Shown here piece by piece: positions 35,824 to 45,777 of a stretch of DNA of 64,000 bases; positions within the stretch are counted from its first letter, which is position 1, and every line of letters begins with the position of its first letter. The DNA is from Rhodobacter sp. (lineage in GTDB: Bacteria; Pseudomonadota; Alphaproteobacteria; Rhodobacterales; Rhodobacteraceae), in the NCBI GenBank assembly GCA_030065095.1, contig JASJDP010000012.1:1-64000 (forward strand). The letters run 5' to 3'. The position numbers and the translations under genes were made by a program. The notes under the pieces are model-generated. The model made no database searches. It was not told the origin of the DNA and was given only the letters and a program-made list of their open reading frames with translations.

Positions 35824-37383
35824 TTACGCCATCCACCAGCGTTCGGCCATGCGGGCGTTGTCCATCTGCCAGAGGTTGCCGATGGTGTTGGGCGTGCCGA
35901 TCTTGTTGCTGACCGCCTGAACGTAGTTGGCGAACATCGGCACCAGCACGCCGCCGTCGTCCCGCAGGATCTGCTGCATCTCGCCGTATTGTTCGGCGCG
36001 CCGGGCGGGATCGAGTTCTGCACGGGCGGTGACCAGCAGCTCCTGGAAGCGGGCGCTGTCCTTTTCGTCCCACTGGCTGTCGTTCCACGGCACGCCGGCC
36101 TCGTACGCGGTCGAGAACATCCAGTCCTCGGTGGCGCGGCCCGACCAGTAGCAGGCGCAGAAGGGCTTTTTCAGCCAAACGTTGGACCAGTAGCCGTCGG
36201 ACGGCTCCTGCACCACGTTGATGTTGATGCCGGCGGCCTTGGCCGAGGCCTGGAACAGCTGTGCGGCATCCACCGCGCCCTCGAACGCGGCGTTCGAGGC
36301 CGACAGGTCGATGTCGATCGAGCTCAGCCCGGCCTGCTGCAGGTGGAACTTGGCCTTGTCGGGATCGTAGGCGAGCTGCTCCATGTTGCCGGCGTAATAC
36401 GGGTTCGCCGGACCGATGGGCGTGTCGTTGCCGACCTGGCCGTGGCCCAGCAGGATCTTGTCGACCATTTCCTGGCGGTTGATCGCGTATTTCAGCGCCC
36501 GGCGCACGTTGACGTCGTTGAACGGCTCGACATCGGTGAGCATCGGGAAGGTGTAGTGCTGGTTGCCGGTCACCTCCTGGATGCGCAGATTCGGATTGGC
36601 GCGCAACAGCGCCTCGGTCTTGAAGTCGATCCGGTTGATCGCGTCCACCTGTCCGGTCAGCAGCGCGTTCATCCGGGCGGTGTTGTCGTTGATGGCGATG
36701 TATTCGATGCTATCGAAATGGGCCATGCCCTTGTAGCTGCCATCATAGCGTTCGGCGATCATGCGCACCCCGGGATCGAGGTTGACCGCCCGGTACATGC
36801 CGGTGCCGATACCGTTGGCAATCGCGCCCTCGATGTCGTCGGCGGGGTACATCAGGATATGGTAGTCGGACAGAAGATAGGGGAAGTCGGCGTTGCCGTT
36901 TTCCAGAACGAACTGCACCTGATGGTCGTTCATCTTCTTCATTTCGGTGATCGCCGAGACAATGGGCTTGGCCGCGGACTTGGCGCCTTCGGCCACGTGC
37001 ATCTGAAGCGACGCGATCACGTCGTCGGCACCGAAATCCTTGCCGTTGTGGAAGGTCACGCCCTGGCGCAGGTTGAAGGTCCAGGTCTTGGCGTCGGCGC
37101 TTGCTTCCCAGCTTTCCGCCAATTCGCCCTGCAGCGTGCCGTCGGCGCCGTTTTCGGTCAGACAATCGAACACGCAGCCCATTGCGGATGCGATCATGAA
37201 GAGGTCGGAATGCGTCCGGCCGTCCCAGCTGTCCGAGGTGTTGGCGCCCGAAAGCCCGGCGGTCAGCGTGCCGCCCATCACGTGATCGTGCGGCGGCGGC
37301 GAGTCATGCGCCAGCGCGCGGCTTGAATATCCCGCGGCCGCCAATGCGGACACTGCGAATTGTCTTCTGTTGAGTCGTGTCAT
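35824..37383 (-). CDS. ABC transporter substrate-binding protein, family 5 (peptide type)
   Basis: 519-residue periplasmic binding protein. The N-terminus MTRLNRRQFAVSALAAAG is a twin-arginine-like signal. The mature protein has the SBP_bac_5 pattern: LTENGADGTLQGELAESWE, FNLRQGVTFHNGKDFGADDV and NVRRALKYAINRQEMVDKIL. ATG at 37383 shares a base with the stop of the upstream 652-aa gene (TGATG), and its ribosome-binding site TGGAGG lies inside that gene's last codons. It belongs with the permease and ATPase genes at 39362-43411, from which it is separated by the foreign-looking 652-aa gene. Substrate probably di- or oligopeptides, not certain. Confidence 0.9.
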   Translation of the reverse strand: MTRLNRRQFAVSALAAAGYSSRALAHDSPPPHDHVMGGTLTAGLSGANTSDSWDGRTHSDLFMIASAMGCVFDCLTENGADGTLQGELAESWEASADAKTWTFNLRQGVTFHNGKDFGADDVIASLQMHVAEGAKSAAKPIVSAITEMKKMNDHQVQFVLENGNADFPYLLSDYHILMYPADDIEGAIANGIGTGMYRAVNLDPGVRMIAERYDGSYKGMAHFDSIEYIAINDNTARMNALLTGQVDAINRIDFKTEALLRANPNLRIQEVTGNQHYTFPMLTDVEPFNDVNVRRALKYAINRQEMVDKILLGHGQVGNDTPIGPANPYYAGNMEQLAYDPDKAKFHLQQAGLSSIDIDLSASNAAFEGAVDAAQLFQASAKAAGININVVQEPSDGYWSNVWLKKPFCACYWSGRATEDWMFSTAYEAGVPWNDSQWDEKDSARFQELLVTARAELDPARRAEQYGEMQQILRDDGGVLVPMFANYVQAVSNKIGTPNTIGNLWQMDNARMAERWWMA

Positions 37384-39341
37384 CAGTACCTCCAGTTGGA
37401 TTTCGCTTCTTCCCTTACGAGCGACCCCAGGGCCTCCCATGTCAGTCCGTCTATTGTGTTTTTTAACCACGCTTGTTCGTTTGGATTGTACCACCCGGGA
37501 AAATCGTTCCTCATCTGATCACGAACCAGGGTCTCTTCGGAAGCAACGCTCACATCTCTTTTCGATTGGGACCGCATGCCGAAACCTGTCATCAGCGCTT
37601 CGACAAGCCATGGTTCGTTTCCAGCACTGGTTTCCGGCCTCTTCCAGTTGTCGCACCGTGAGAAGTTGGCGAGTTGGTTATAGGACAACAAATAGACGTG
37701 CGAAAGGCTCGTCTCTTCTTTGGAACGCATCGCGCGAAACACCTGAAAGGTCTGTAACGTATCCGGCCCGAAGAGCCACAGACGCTCGGTCAGCAGATTT
37801 TCCTCTCTGAGGTGTATGAAGTAGGCCAGTTTCTCGCGAAATGCCCTGAAGTTGCAGGTCAAAAGATCGTGTTTGATCAACTTGTCGAACGCCAGCATGA
37901 CGACGTAATCACTTGGAAAATCTTCTCGCCGCCCAAGAAAAACACGTGCGTCATCCGGTCTTTCCTTCGATTTGGCGTACAAGAGATCGACGATCTGACG
38001 CATTTTCATGAAGGCATTGGCGGCCGGTTGGGGATAACCGGTATGTGGCGACGCCCTGAAGTTTGGGCGTCCGATGAGGATCGGGCGCGCATTCCTTCTT
38101 TTTGCCTCATCGGCGTAGTGTTCCAGGATCGCCGTGTAATCCAAGCGTTCTGCGTCGTAGAGCGCCCGCCTGATCGCGTAAAAATCGGAGTCTCTGACCT
38201 CCGCTAAAAGGCGTTCCTCGAAGACGGGAACCTCCGGCGGAATCCGCCGTCCGTCATCATTCAGGTCGTTGACGCCGTCTCGATATCCATGGCTGACTTC
38301 GGCAGCGTGAAACAGCCACGACAGGACCTGCCTGTGGATGTAGCCCAGTTCGTCCGGTGTCAGCTCGACGCATTCGCATTCCGACTTGCCATTCAAGAAG
38401 GCCGTCGCGGGTTCCATAAAATCGGCGCGCGCCAGTATGGTTTTGTAGAAATCCGATTGTGTATTGCGATCTGCAGCACGAAATTGAATCGCCACCTTCT
38501 CCAAAATCATATAAGGCTCAAGCCGCATCGGCATTAGGCGGATCGCGTTTATCGATTTTTCTATTTTTACGTCATAATCGTTGGATTTGACGGCTTGAAC
38601 GATATTTCTTTCGTATTGATAGGATATCAGCAGACACCTGATTGGCTCGACAATAAAGGCCAGAAGGACAAAAAGAGCGACCAGGGAGAAATAAGTGATC
38701 GTGGCGTCATCGGTCTTTCGGCGCAGGTAATTGAATGGAATCGCCATCCACATTGGAGAAAACCGCACTCCAAGAATTGCGAGCAGAGCCGTAGACGACG
38801 CAATTAAGGCGGCAAGCCCCCTTTCGATATCTGTCAGGAACTGGTTTCGCAACAAGACGTTCAGGACGACGGATGTAAAAATCGCGTAAGGGAGGATCCA
38901 GATCAGCGTGTCGCGAATTTTGTCTGGCGGCGGGTTTTTGAAGTACTCGTCTGGAACATTCGGTAGTTTATCGCACAGAACAACCAGGTGGTATGAGGTA
39001 TCATTCGAAGCCTGCGTCGTCAGGAACCCATCTGAGCTCGGTATTTCCCCGGTTACGAGCCAGATATCTTTGAGGCCCGACTCTTCGGATTTTAGTTCAA
39101 TACCCCTTCCTCTGCTCCGAAAAGTCATGCTTGGGGGAACGGGCGAGTGGACGAGCAGGCGGACTTTGGTATCGCTACCGCTGAGAACCTTCAGGTCGAT
39201 CCCGTGCGGCATTGGCTTGGCAAGCATTCTCGGGCGCTGCGATCCATCGCCATTCTCGATTTTGAACCATTTCGCGAGATGGTTTTCTGCGAAGTCAATT
39301 CGACTTCCCAGAGTTTCGATATTTAGGAAACCGGGGCGCAA
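37383..39341 (-). CDS. Unrecognised 652-residue membrane protein inserted in a peptide ABC operon
   Basis: I do not recognise this protein. It has an N-terminal soluble region (1-140), three hydrophobic segments (about 144-165, 174-192 and 215-241) and a long hydrophilic C-terminal region (250-652) with many Arg/Glu/Leu helices and no catalytic motif I can name. No signal peptide is visible, so the C-terminal part is probably cytoplasmic. Base composition is clearly AT-richer than all neighbours, notably around 38450-38900. The start appears to be TTG at 39341, 20 bases after the ATPase stop, and the gene ends sharing a base with the next start. It interrupts an otherwise standard transporter operon and is best viewed as horizontally acquired. 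Confidence 0.75.
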   Translation of the reverse strand: MRPGFLNIETLGSRIDFAENHLAKWFKIENGDGSQRPRMLAKPMPHGIDLKVLSGSDTKVRLLVHSPVPPSMTFRSRGRGIELKSEESGLKDIWLVTGEIPSSDGFLTTQASNDTSYHLVVLCDKLPNVPDEYFKNPPPDKIRDTLIWILPYAIFTSVVLNVLLRNQFLTDIERGLAALIASSTALLAILGVRFSPMWMAIPFNYLRRKTDDATITYFSLVALFVLLAFIVEPIRCLLISYQYERNIVQAVKSNDYDVKIEKSINAIRLMPMRLEPYMILEKVAIQFRAADRNTQSDFYKTILARADFMEPATAFLNGKSECECVELTPDELGYIHRQVLSWLFHAAEVSHGYRDGVNDLNDDGRRIPPEVPVFEERLLAEVRDSDFYAIRRALYDAERLDYTAILEHYADEAKRRNARPILIGRPNFRASPHTGYPQPAANAFMKMRQIVDLLYAKSKERPDDARVFLGRREDFPSDYVVMLAFDKLIKHDLLTCNFRAFREKLAYFIHLREENLLTERLWLFGPDTLQTFQVFRAMRSKEETSLSHVYLLSYNQLANFSRCDNWKRPETSAGNEPWLVEALMTGFGMRSQSKRDVSVASEETLVRDQMRNDFPGWYNPNEQAWLKNTIDGLTWEALGSLVREEAKSNWRY

Positions 39342-39361
39342 CCTTGCTCGACTCTGGGTCG

Positions 39362-41017
39362 CTACATCTTGCCGACAGCGGCGTCGCCGATGTTCTCAAC
39401 CCCGCGTTCGGCCAGCAGATTGGTCAGCCAGTCGGGATCCATCTCCGGAACGGAACTGAGCAGAAGGTCGGTATAGGGATGGTGCGGCGGACGGAACATT
39501 TCGGCCTTTTCGCCCTGCTCGACCACCTTGCCGTCCTTCATCACCACCACCTCGTCGGAAATCGCCCGCACCGTGGCCAGATCGTGGGTGATGAACATAT
39601 AGCTCAGGCCCAGCGTGTCCTGCAGCCGGGCGAGCAGTTTCAGGATGCCCTCGGCCACCAGCTGGTCGAGCGCGCTGGTCACCTCGTCGCAGATGATGAA
39701 CTTCGGCTCCGCGGCCAGCGCCCGGGCAATGCCGACGCGTTGCTTTTGACCGCCGGACAGTTCCGAGGGCAGGCGGTCGATGAACTGGTCGGGCTCCAAT
39801 TCGATCTCGTTCAGCAGCTCGCGCACCCGCTCGCGCCGCTGCGCCCCCTTCAGCCCCATGTAGAACTCGACCGGGCGCCCGATGATCTCGCCAATGGACT
39901 TGCGCGGGTTCAGCGCGGTATCCGCCATCTGATAAATCATCTGCGCCTGGCGCAGCTGCATCTTGTCCCGCTGGCGATAGTCGCGGGGCAACGGCTCGCC
40001 ATCGAATTCCACAGCGCCGTCGATGGGCGGCAACAGCCCGGTGATGCAGCGCGCCGCGGTCGATTTGCCGGATCCGGATTCGCCCACGACAGCCACCGTG
40101 CGGCCCGCATGGATGTCAAAGCTGATGTCGTGCAGCACCGGAATCTTGCCGTAAGCCGCGGTCACGTTCTTGACGCGGATCACAGGCACGGACCCGGCCG
40201 GGACCGACGGCTTCGCCGGCCGCTGGAAACTGCGCACGGCCCACAGGCTTTTGGTATACTCTTCCTTCGGGCTCGACAGCATCGTGCGGGTGTCGGCCTC
40301 TTCGACCTCGTCGCCCTTCAGCAGCACTTTGATCTTGTCGGCCATCTGCGCCACGACGGCCAGGTCGTGGGTGATATAGATCGCGGCGGTGTCGAACTGT
40401 TCCACGATGTCGCGGATCGAGGCCAGAACCTCAATCTGGGTGGTGACATCCAGCGCCGTCGTCGGTTCGTCGAAGATGATCAGGTCGGGCCGGCACGACA
40501 TCGCCATGGCCGTCATCGCCCGCTGCAGCTGCCCGCCCGAGACCTGGTGCGGATAGCGGAACCCGATCTCGTCGGGATTCGGCAGGCGCAGGCGGCGATA
40601 AAGCTCGATGCCGTCCTTGACGCTGTCGACGCGGGTCGACACCCCGTGCTGCACCGGGCCCTCGACATGCTGGTCGATCAGACGGTGTGCCGGGTTGAAG
40701 CTGGCCGCGGCGGATTGCGCGACATAGGCGATGCGCTTGCCCAGAAGATGGCGCTTGGTGTCCGCCGAGGCGTTGATCAGGTCGATCCCGTCAAAGGTGA
40801 CCTCGCCCTTCGAGATACGCACGCCGTCGCGGGTGAACCCCATGGCGGCGAGGCCGAGCGTGGACTTGCCGGCCCCGGATTCGCCGATCAGGCCCAGCAC
40901 TTCGCCCTTGTTCAGGCTGGTGCTGGCGCCGTTGATGATCGGCATCCAGGTCTCGTCGGCCCGGCCTTCGATCCACAAATCCTTGATCTCGACGAGCGGG
41001 GCGTTGGGAATGTTCAT
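39362..41017 (-). CDS. Double ATP-binding protein of a peptide ABC transporter (OppD-OppF fusion type)
   Basis: 551 residues containing two complete ABC domains. First: Walker [12 protein letters not shown], signature [10 protein letters not shown], Walker [13 protein letters not shown]. Second: [40 protein letters not shown]. In many systems these are separate DppD and DppF proteins; fusion is common in Rhodobacteraceae. Four bases separate it from the permease gene. It powers uptake together with the two permeases and the binding protein. Confidence 0.95.
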   Translation of the reverse strand: MNIPNAPLVEIKDLWIEGRADETWMPIINGASTSLNKGEVLGLIGESGAGKSTLGLAAMGFTRDGVRISKGEVTFDGIDLINASADTKRHLLGKRIAYVAQSAAASFNPAHRLIDQHVEGPVQHGVSTRVDSVKDGIELYRRLRLPNPDEIGFRYPHQVSGGQLQRAMTAMAMSCRPDLIIFDEPTTALDVTTQIEVLASIRDIVEQFDTAAIYITHDLAVVAQMADKIKVLLKGDEVEEADTRTMLSSPKEEYTKSLWAVRSFQRPAKPSVPAGSVPVIRVKNVTAAYGKIPVLHDISFDIHAGRTVAVVGESGSGKSTAARCITGLLPPIDGAVEFDGEPLPRDYRQRDKMQLRQAQMIYQMADTALNPRKSIGEIIGRPVEFYMGLKGAQRRERVRELLNEIELEPDQFIDRLPSELSGGQKQRVGIARALAAEPKFIICDEVTSALDQLVAEGILKLLARLQDTLGLSYMFITHDLATVRAISDEVVVMKDGKVVEQGEKAEMFRPPHHPYTDLLLSSVPEMDPDWLTNLLAERGVENIGDAAVGKM

Positions 41018-41021
41018 GGCA

Positions 41022-42425
41022 TCACTCCTTCAGCCCCGAGGATTTGTGCAGCATCCAGTCGACGACGAAGTTCACCGCGACGGTCAGAAGCGCGATGGCC
41101 CCGGCGGCCAGCAGCGGCAGCGCGGCGGTCAACGGCGAGAAGGCGGCGAAGTTGATGAACTGGGCGAGGTCGCGCACCATCGTGCCCCAGTCGGCCAAGG
41201 GCGGCTGGATGCCGACGCCGAGGAAGGATAGCGAGGCGATGGTCAGGAACACAAAGCAGAACCGCAGGCCGAATTCGGCCAGCAGCGGCGCCGTGGCATT
41301 GGGCAGGATTTCCCGGAAGATCAGGTAGGACAGCCCCTCACCCCGCAGCTTCGCGGCCTCGATATAATCCATCACGACGATATTGACCCCCACGGCGCGC
41401 GCCAACCGGAAGACGCGCGTCGAGTCGATCACCGCGATGATAACGATCATATAGATCGTCAGCAGCCACGACTGGCTGCCCGCCCAGGCGCTGGCGATGG
41501 TCATCAGCAGCAGCGCGAAGATCAGCGCCGGGATCGCCATCAGAACATCCACCGCACGGCTGAGGAACTGATCCAGCCAGCCGCCCAGCGTCGCCGCCAG
41601 AAAGCCCAGCGATCCGCCGAGGAAGAAGGCCAGACAGGTCGTGGCAAAGGCGATGCCGACGGTGTTCTGCGCGCCGTAGATCAGGCGGCTCAGCAGATCG
41701 CGGCCGATCTGGTCGGTGCCCAGCGGAAAGTCCGGGTCGCCGCCCAGTGCCGGGTCGCCGCCCGGTAGCACGTTGACCTTGGTAAAGATCTCTTCCTGCC
41801 CGTGCGGCGCGATCACGCCTGCGAAAACCGCCAGGACCGCGTAGATCAGGATGATGTAGATCCCGAAGGACGCGGTCAGCGGCATGGCCCGGAACAGCTT
41901 TTTCGATCCGGTCGTTCCCACATGCCGGCCCAAGAGCCGGAACAGGAACGCGCCGATGCCGAACAGGATGAACCCCTGCACCGCCCAGCGGAAGAACAGG
42001 GCGTTTTCCTGGAAGTACAACCATACGCCGCCGATCACCGCCGCCGCCGCAAGGGCATATCCGAAGGCCACGCCATAGGGCATGTCGCGGAACATCGGTG
42101 CGTTGTTGGTGAACATCTGCCCCAGATAGCGGAACAGCCACCCCGCAAGCGCGATGCCCGCCACCACCAGGATGATCGTCCGCAACGTGGCGCGGCCGCC
42201 GAAGAACGCGCTCCAGAACAGGCTGACCGCGGCCAAGAGCAGGATCGCCAGGATCGAGGCGATGATGAGCGGCATCTCGTTGAAGGTTTCGCCCTTGTGG
42301 TCCAGCATCTGCCCGACGCTGCGCAGCAGGAACCCGGCGAAGACGATGACCCCGAGGGCCAACAGGAACGTGCCGGCCCCGCCGAAAAACGCGATCAGGT
42401 CGCCAAAGGCATTGTCGAAGGTCAT
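41022..42425 (-). CDS. Peptide ABC transporter permease (DppC type) with extended membrane N-terminus
   Basis: 467 residues, about 170 more than usual. The C-terminal 290 residues are a normal BPD_transp_1 permease, with GGDPDFPLGTDQIGRDLLSRL and the EAA loop EAAKLRGEGLSYLIFREILPN. In front are four extra hydrophobic segments (about 14-35, 52-73, 84-100 and 118-160) that are not part of the family core. It overlaps the DppB-type gene as ATGA. The extra block may interact with a partner or be lineage specific. Confidence 0.9.
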   Translation of the reverse strand: MTFDNAFGDLIAFFGGAGTFLLALGVIVFAGFLLRSVGQMLDHKGETFNEMPLIIASILAILLLAAVSLFWSAFFGGRATLRTIILVVAGIALAGWLFRYLGQMFTNNAPMFRDMPYGVAFGYALAAAAVIGGVWLYFQENALFFRWAVQGFILFGIGAFLFRLLGRHVGTTGSKKLFRAMPLTASFGIYIILIYAVLAVFAGVIAPHGQEEIFTKVNVLPGGDPALGGDPDFPLGTDQIGRDLLSRLIYGAQNTVGIAFATTCLAFFLGGSLGFLAATLGGWLDQFLSRAVDVLMAIPALIFALLLMTIASAWAGSQSWLLTIYMIVIIAVIDSTRVFRLARAVGVNIVVMDYIEAAKLRGEGLSYLIFREILPNATAPLLAEFGLRFCFVFLTIASLSFLGVGIQPPLADWGTMVRDLAQFINFAAFSPLTAALPLLAAGAIALLTVAVNFVVDWMLHKSSGLKE

Positions 42426-43411
42426 TTCGGATGCCTCAAGCGCGGGTTGGACAGGATCGACAGGATGTCGGCCAAGAGGTTGAGAAGGATGTAGGCCCCC
42501 GCGAAGATCAGACAGCAGGCCTGTACCACCGGAATATCCCGGATCTTCACGCTGTCGACGAAAAGCTGACCGATGCCCGGATAGACGAACACCACCTCGA
42601 CCACCACGACGCCGGTGATCAGATAGGCCAGGTTCAGCGCGATCACGTTGATGATCGGCGCCAGCGCGTTGGGCAGGGCATGCACCACGATCACCCGCAT
42701 CGGGCTAAGGCCCTTCAGCCGGGCCATCTCGATATAGGGCGACGCGAGAAGGTTGATGATCGCCGCCCGCGTCATCCGCATCATATGCGCGGTGACCACC
42801 AGCGTCAGTGTCAGCGCCGGCAGCAACGTCTTGATGAAGCGCTCGCTCAGGCTCATGCCTTCGAAGATATTCGACAACGACGGCAAGAGCGGGTTCAGCA
42901 CCGCCAGAAACAGGATCAGGATGTAGGCCAGGAAGAATTCGGGGCTGGAGATCGAGCTGAGGGTGAAGATATTGGTGGCCCGGTCGAAGACCGAATTGCG
43001 GTAAAGCGCCGCCAGGATGCCCAATGTCAGCGAGACCGGAACCGCGATCGCCGCCGTCACACCGGCCAGGAACATTGTGTTTTCGAACCGCGGTGCGATC
43101 TGAGCGGCCACTGTCGTCAGCTCTTGAGACCCGGTGAAACTTGCGAAATTCGCTTGCGCGAAACTGGTGCCAAGATCGCCTTGCAGCGTGCCGGCGAGCC
43201 AGTTGAAATAGCGAGAAAGATACGGCTGATCCAGCCCCAGGTCGCGCCGGATCGACTCGATCGCCTCGGGCGTGGCGCCCTGGCCCAGGATGGCCTGGGC
43301 AAAGTCGCCGGGAAGAAGATTGACCGCAATGAAGATGACGATCGACACGACCAGCAGGGTCAACGCGCCCAGGCCCAGCCGCTGTATGATGATCCTCAGG
43401 ACCGAGTCCAA
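42422..43411 (-). CDS. Peptide ABC transporter permease (DppB type)
   Basis: 329 residues, normal length. First gene of the leftward transporter operon. N-terminal segment RLGLGALTLLVVSIVIFIAVNLLPGD is the family start, with LGLDQPYLSRYFNWL after it and the cytoplasmic loop YIEMARLKGLSPMRVIVVHALPN near residue 230. About six membrane segments. TTG at 43411 appears to be the start; the closest ATG upstream is out of frame. Confidence 0.92.
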   Translation of the reverse strand: MDSVLRIIIQRLGLGALTLLVVSIVIFIAVNLLPGDFAQAILGQGATPEAIESIRRDLGLDQPYLSRYFNWLAGTLQGDLGTSFAQANFASFTGSQELTTVAAQIAPRFENTMFLAGVTAAIAVPVSLTLGILAALYRNSVFDRATNIFTLSSISSPEFFLAYILILFLAVLNPLLPSLSNIFEGMSLSERFIKTLLPALTLTLVVTAHMMRMTRAAIINLLASPYIEMARLKGLSPMRVIVVHALPNALAPIINVIALNLAYLITGVVVVEVVFVYPGIGQLFVDSVKIRDIPVVQACCLIFAGAYILLNLLADILSILSNPRLRHPK

Positions 43412-43487
43412 ACCGCCATGTCCCCCCGTGGCTTTTGCCTTTCGGGTCAGGTTAACGTCTGAGATTCACATGTAAAGGGAAACGGCG

Positions 43488-44492
43488 CTAAACCGGATCG
43501 TCCGCCAGCGCCCGGATCGCGGCGTCGTTTCTCAGCCGGTCCATGGTGCGGACCAGTTCCGCGCTGATCCCGGGTTCCGACAGCGCGTGCCCGGCCTTGC
43601 CGATCATCCGCAGGTCGGACCGCGGCCACAGCTTGTGCAGCCGGTAGGCCGCGGCAGGCGGGCAGATCATGTCATAGCGGCCCTGCACGATGACGCCCGG
43701 CACGTCGCGCAACAGGTCCATGTGTTTCAGGATCTGGCCGTCTTCCTTCAGGAACCCGGCATTGGTGAAATAGTGGTTTTCCAGTCGGGCAAAGGCGCGG
43801 GCATATTCCGCGGGGCTTTCGCCGCCGGGGCCTTCGTTGTCGATGGAGGCGAGCGTGTTCTCCCAGGACGCCCAGGCACGCGCGAACCGGGTTTCCAGCA
43901 TCAGGTCGCCGGAAAACAGCCTGCGGTGATACGCAGAGATCAGGTCGTGCCGCTCGTCCTCGGGCACCAGCCCGCTGAAACGGGCCCACATGTCGGGCCA
44001 GAACTGCCCGGCGCCGCCGCCGTAGAACCAATCCAGCTCTGCCCTTGTCATCAGGAACACACCGCGCAGGATCAGCTGCGCCGCCCGGCCGGGGTTGGTC
44101 TGGGCGTAGATCAGCGCCAGCGTCGCGCCCCAGCTGCCGCCGAACACCAGCCAGCGGTCGATGCCCAGAGCCTCGCGGATCGCCTCGATGTCGCGGACCA
44201 GATACCAGGTCGTGTTGCAGTCGACACTGGCATGCGGGCGCGACCGGCCGCATCCGCGCTGGTCGAACAGCACCACCCGGTAGACCGCCGGGTCGAAATA
44301 CCGGCGCATCGCCGGGCTGCAGCCGCCGCCCGGCCCGCCATGCAGCACGACCACGGGAATGCCGTCGGGATTGCCGCATTGCTCGACATAGACCCGGTGG
44401 CCATCGCCCACATCCATCATCCGCTGATCGAACGGGTCGATCGGCGGGTACAGGTACTGACTGCTCTTTCTTCGATCCGGGACCTTGTCCAT
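43488..44492 (-). CDS. pip: Proline iminopeptidase
   Basis: Releases N-terminal proline from peptides; alpha/beta-hydrolase of peptidase family S33. 334 residues. Motifs: VVLHGGPGGGCSP (oxyanion hole), FDQRGCGRSRPH, and the nucleophile elbow GGSWGATLAL with Ser at about 120; the catalytic Asp and His are within GRYDMICP and GKAGHALSE. ATG at 44492; a long open frame upstream of it is the shadow of ubiG. Divergent from ubiG across 72 bases. A peptide uptake operon lies directly downstream on the same strand, so peptide use may be linked. Confidence 0.95.
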   Translation of the reverse strand: MDKVPDRRKSSQYLYPPIDPFDQRMMDVGDGHRVYVEQCGNPDGIPVVVLHGGPGGGCSPAMRRYFDPAVYRVVLFDQRGCGRSRPHASVDCNTTWYLVRDIEAIREALGIDRWLVFGGSWGATLALIYAQTNPGRAAQLILRGVFLMTRAELDWFYGGGAGQFWPDMWARFSGLVPEDERHDLISAYHRRLFSGDLMLETRFARAWASWENTLASIDNEGPGGESPAEYARAFARLENHYFTNAGFLKEDGQILKHMDLLRDVPGVIVQGRYDMICPPAAAYRLHKLWPRSDLRMIGKAGHALSEPGISAELVRTMDRLRNDAAIRALADDPV

Positions 44493-44564
44493 AACCACCC
44501 TATATAACGCGCAGGCCCGCCCCGCCACGGGGGTAAGACCGGAAATTTCGAGGAACGCCAAAAG

Positions 44565-45305
44565 ATGCAGACCACCATCGACCCAGCCGAGGTCGCCAAA
44601 TTCGAAGCCATGGCCGCCGAATGGTGGGACCCGAACGGCAAGTTCAAGCCGTTGCATATGCTGAACCCGTGCCGGCTGGATTATATCACCGCGCAGGTCG
44701 CGGCGGAGTTCGGCCGCGACCTGGCCGGTCCGTCGCCGTTTGACGGCCTGCGCATCCTGGATATCGGCTGTGGCGGCGGGCTTTTGTCGGAACCGATGGC
44801 GCGGCTTGGCGCGGAGGTGGTCGGTGCGGATGCGGCAGAACGGAATATTCCGGTCGCGCGGATCCATGCCCGGCAGTCGGGCCTGCAGATCGACTATCGC
44901 CACACCACGGCCGAGGCGCTTGCGGCGGCGGGCGAACAGTTCGATGCGGTGCTGAACATGGAGGTGGTCGAGCATGTCGCCGATCCGCAGGCCTATCTGA
45001 CCGCCTGCCGGCAATTGATGAAACCCGGCGGACTGATGGTCTGTTCCACCCTGAACCGGAATCCCAAAAGCTATGTGATGGCGATCATTGGCGCGGAGCA
45101 TGTGATGCGCTGGCTGCCGAAGGGCACGCATGACTGGTCGAAATTCATCACGCCGGACGAGCTTTTCGCCATGTTAGAGACTGCCGGGCTCGATCCGGTC
45201 GACCGCAAGGGCTTCGTGTTCAATCCGCTCGGATGGTCCTGGTCGATCTCGGACCGCGACCTGAGTGTGAACTATGTCACGACCAGCCTGAAACCGGCGG
45301 CCTGA
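44565..45305 (+). CDS. ubiG: Ubiquinone biosynthesis O-methyltransferase
   Basis: SAM-dependent methyltransferase performing both O-methylations of ubiquinone synthesis. 246 residues. SAM site [20 protein letters not shown] (about residue 62), [23 protein letters not shown] at the N-terminus, and [11 protein letters not shown], all diagnostic for UbiG. It acts at the inner membrane with other Ubi proteins. Single gene, convergent with marR. Confidence 0.96.
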   Translation: MQTTIDPAEVAKFEAMAAEWWDPNGKFKPLHMLNPCRLDYITAQVAAEFGRDLAGPSPFDGLRILDIGCGGGLLSEPMARLGAEVVGADAAERNIPVARIHARQSGLQIDYRHTTAEALAAAGEQFDAVLNMEVVEHVADPQAYLTACRQLMKPGGLMVCSTLNRNPKSYVMAIIGAEHVMRWLPKGTHDWSKFITPDELFAMLETAGLDPVDRKGFVFNPLGWSWSISDRDLSVNYVTTSLKPAA

Positions 45306-45333
45306 CCCGCGCGCGGGCACCCGCCGTCACCGG

Positions 45334-45777
45334 CTACTCCTCGCGATCCAACCGGGTCCGCACCGCCCGCAGAACCGGCAGGGCCGCCCGTACCTTCTCG
45401 GCCCCCACCGCATCGACCACGTCGGCCACGATCGGCGCGATCACGTCGAAGGCCGCCTCGCAGGCACGCCGGCCCGACGGGCTGACCGACACGAACTTGC
45501 GCCGCGCATCGTCCCAGTCCGGCCGCACATGAATGTGCCCGGCCCATTCCAGTCTGGCCAAGGTATTGGTCATCGCGCCGCGGGTGACGTGGAATGTCTT
45601 GGCCAGCTGCGCCGGGCTTTTTTCCTCATTGGTTCGCGCCAGGTGGTTGAGCACGGCGAAATGGCTGAGTTCCATGCCCTTCGGCAGAGCCCGCGACAGC
45701 CGGTTCCGGGCAAGTTGATCCGCCATGAAGATTTCGCCGAACAGGGCGACGGAAAGGTTGTCGGTGACTTCGGACAT
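45334..45777 (-). CDS. MarR family transcriptional regulator
   Basis: 147-residue winged-helix regulator. The helix-turn-helix is LAKTFHVTRGAMTNTLARLEWAGHI and the wing follows as RPDWDDARRKFVSVSPSGR. ATG at 45777 shares one base with the nitrilase stop (TGATG). It is the last gene of the comF-grxC-nitrilase-marR run, so it is co-expressed with these genes and does not obviously control them from a divergent site. Effector unknown. Confidence 0.88.
   Translation of the reverse strand: MSEVTDNLSVALFGEIFMADQLARNRLSRALPKGMELSHFAVLNHLARTNEEKSPAQLAKTFHVTRGAMTNTLARLEWAGHIHVRPDWDDARRKFVSVSPSGRRACEAAFDVIAPIVADVVDAVGAEKVRAALPVLRAVRTRLDREE

Noticed and set aside
37383-39341. Insertion sequence or phage remnant around the 652-aa gene
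   Set aside because: No transposase, integrase, terminal inverted repeats or target duplications could be seen at either junction.
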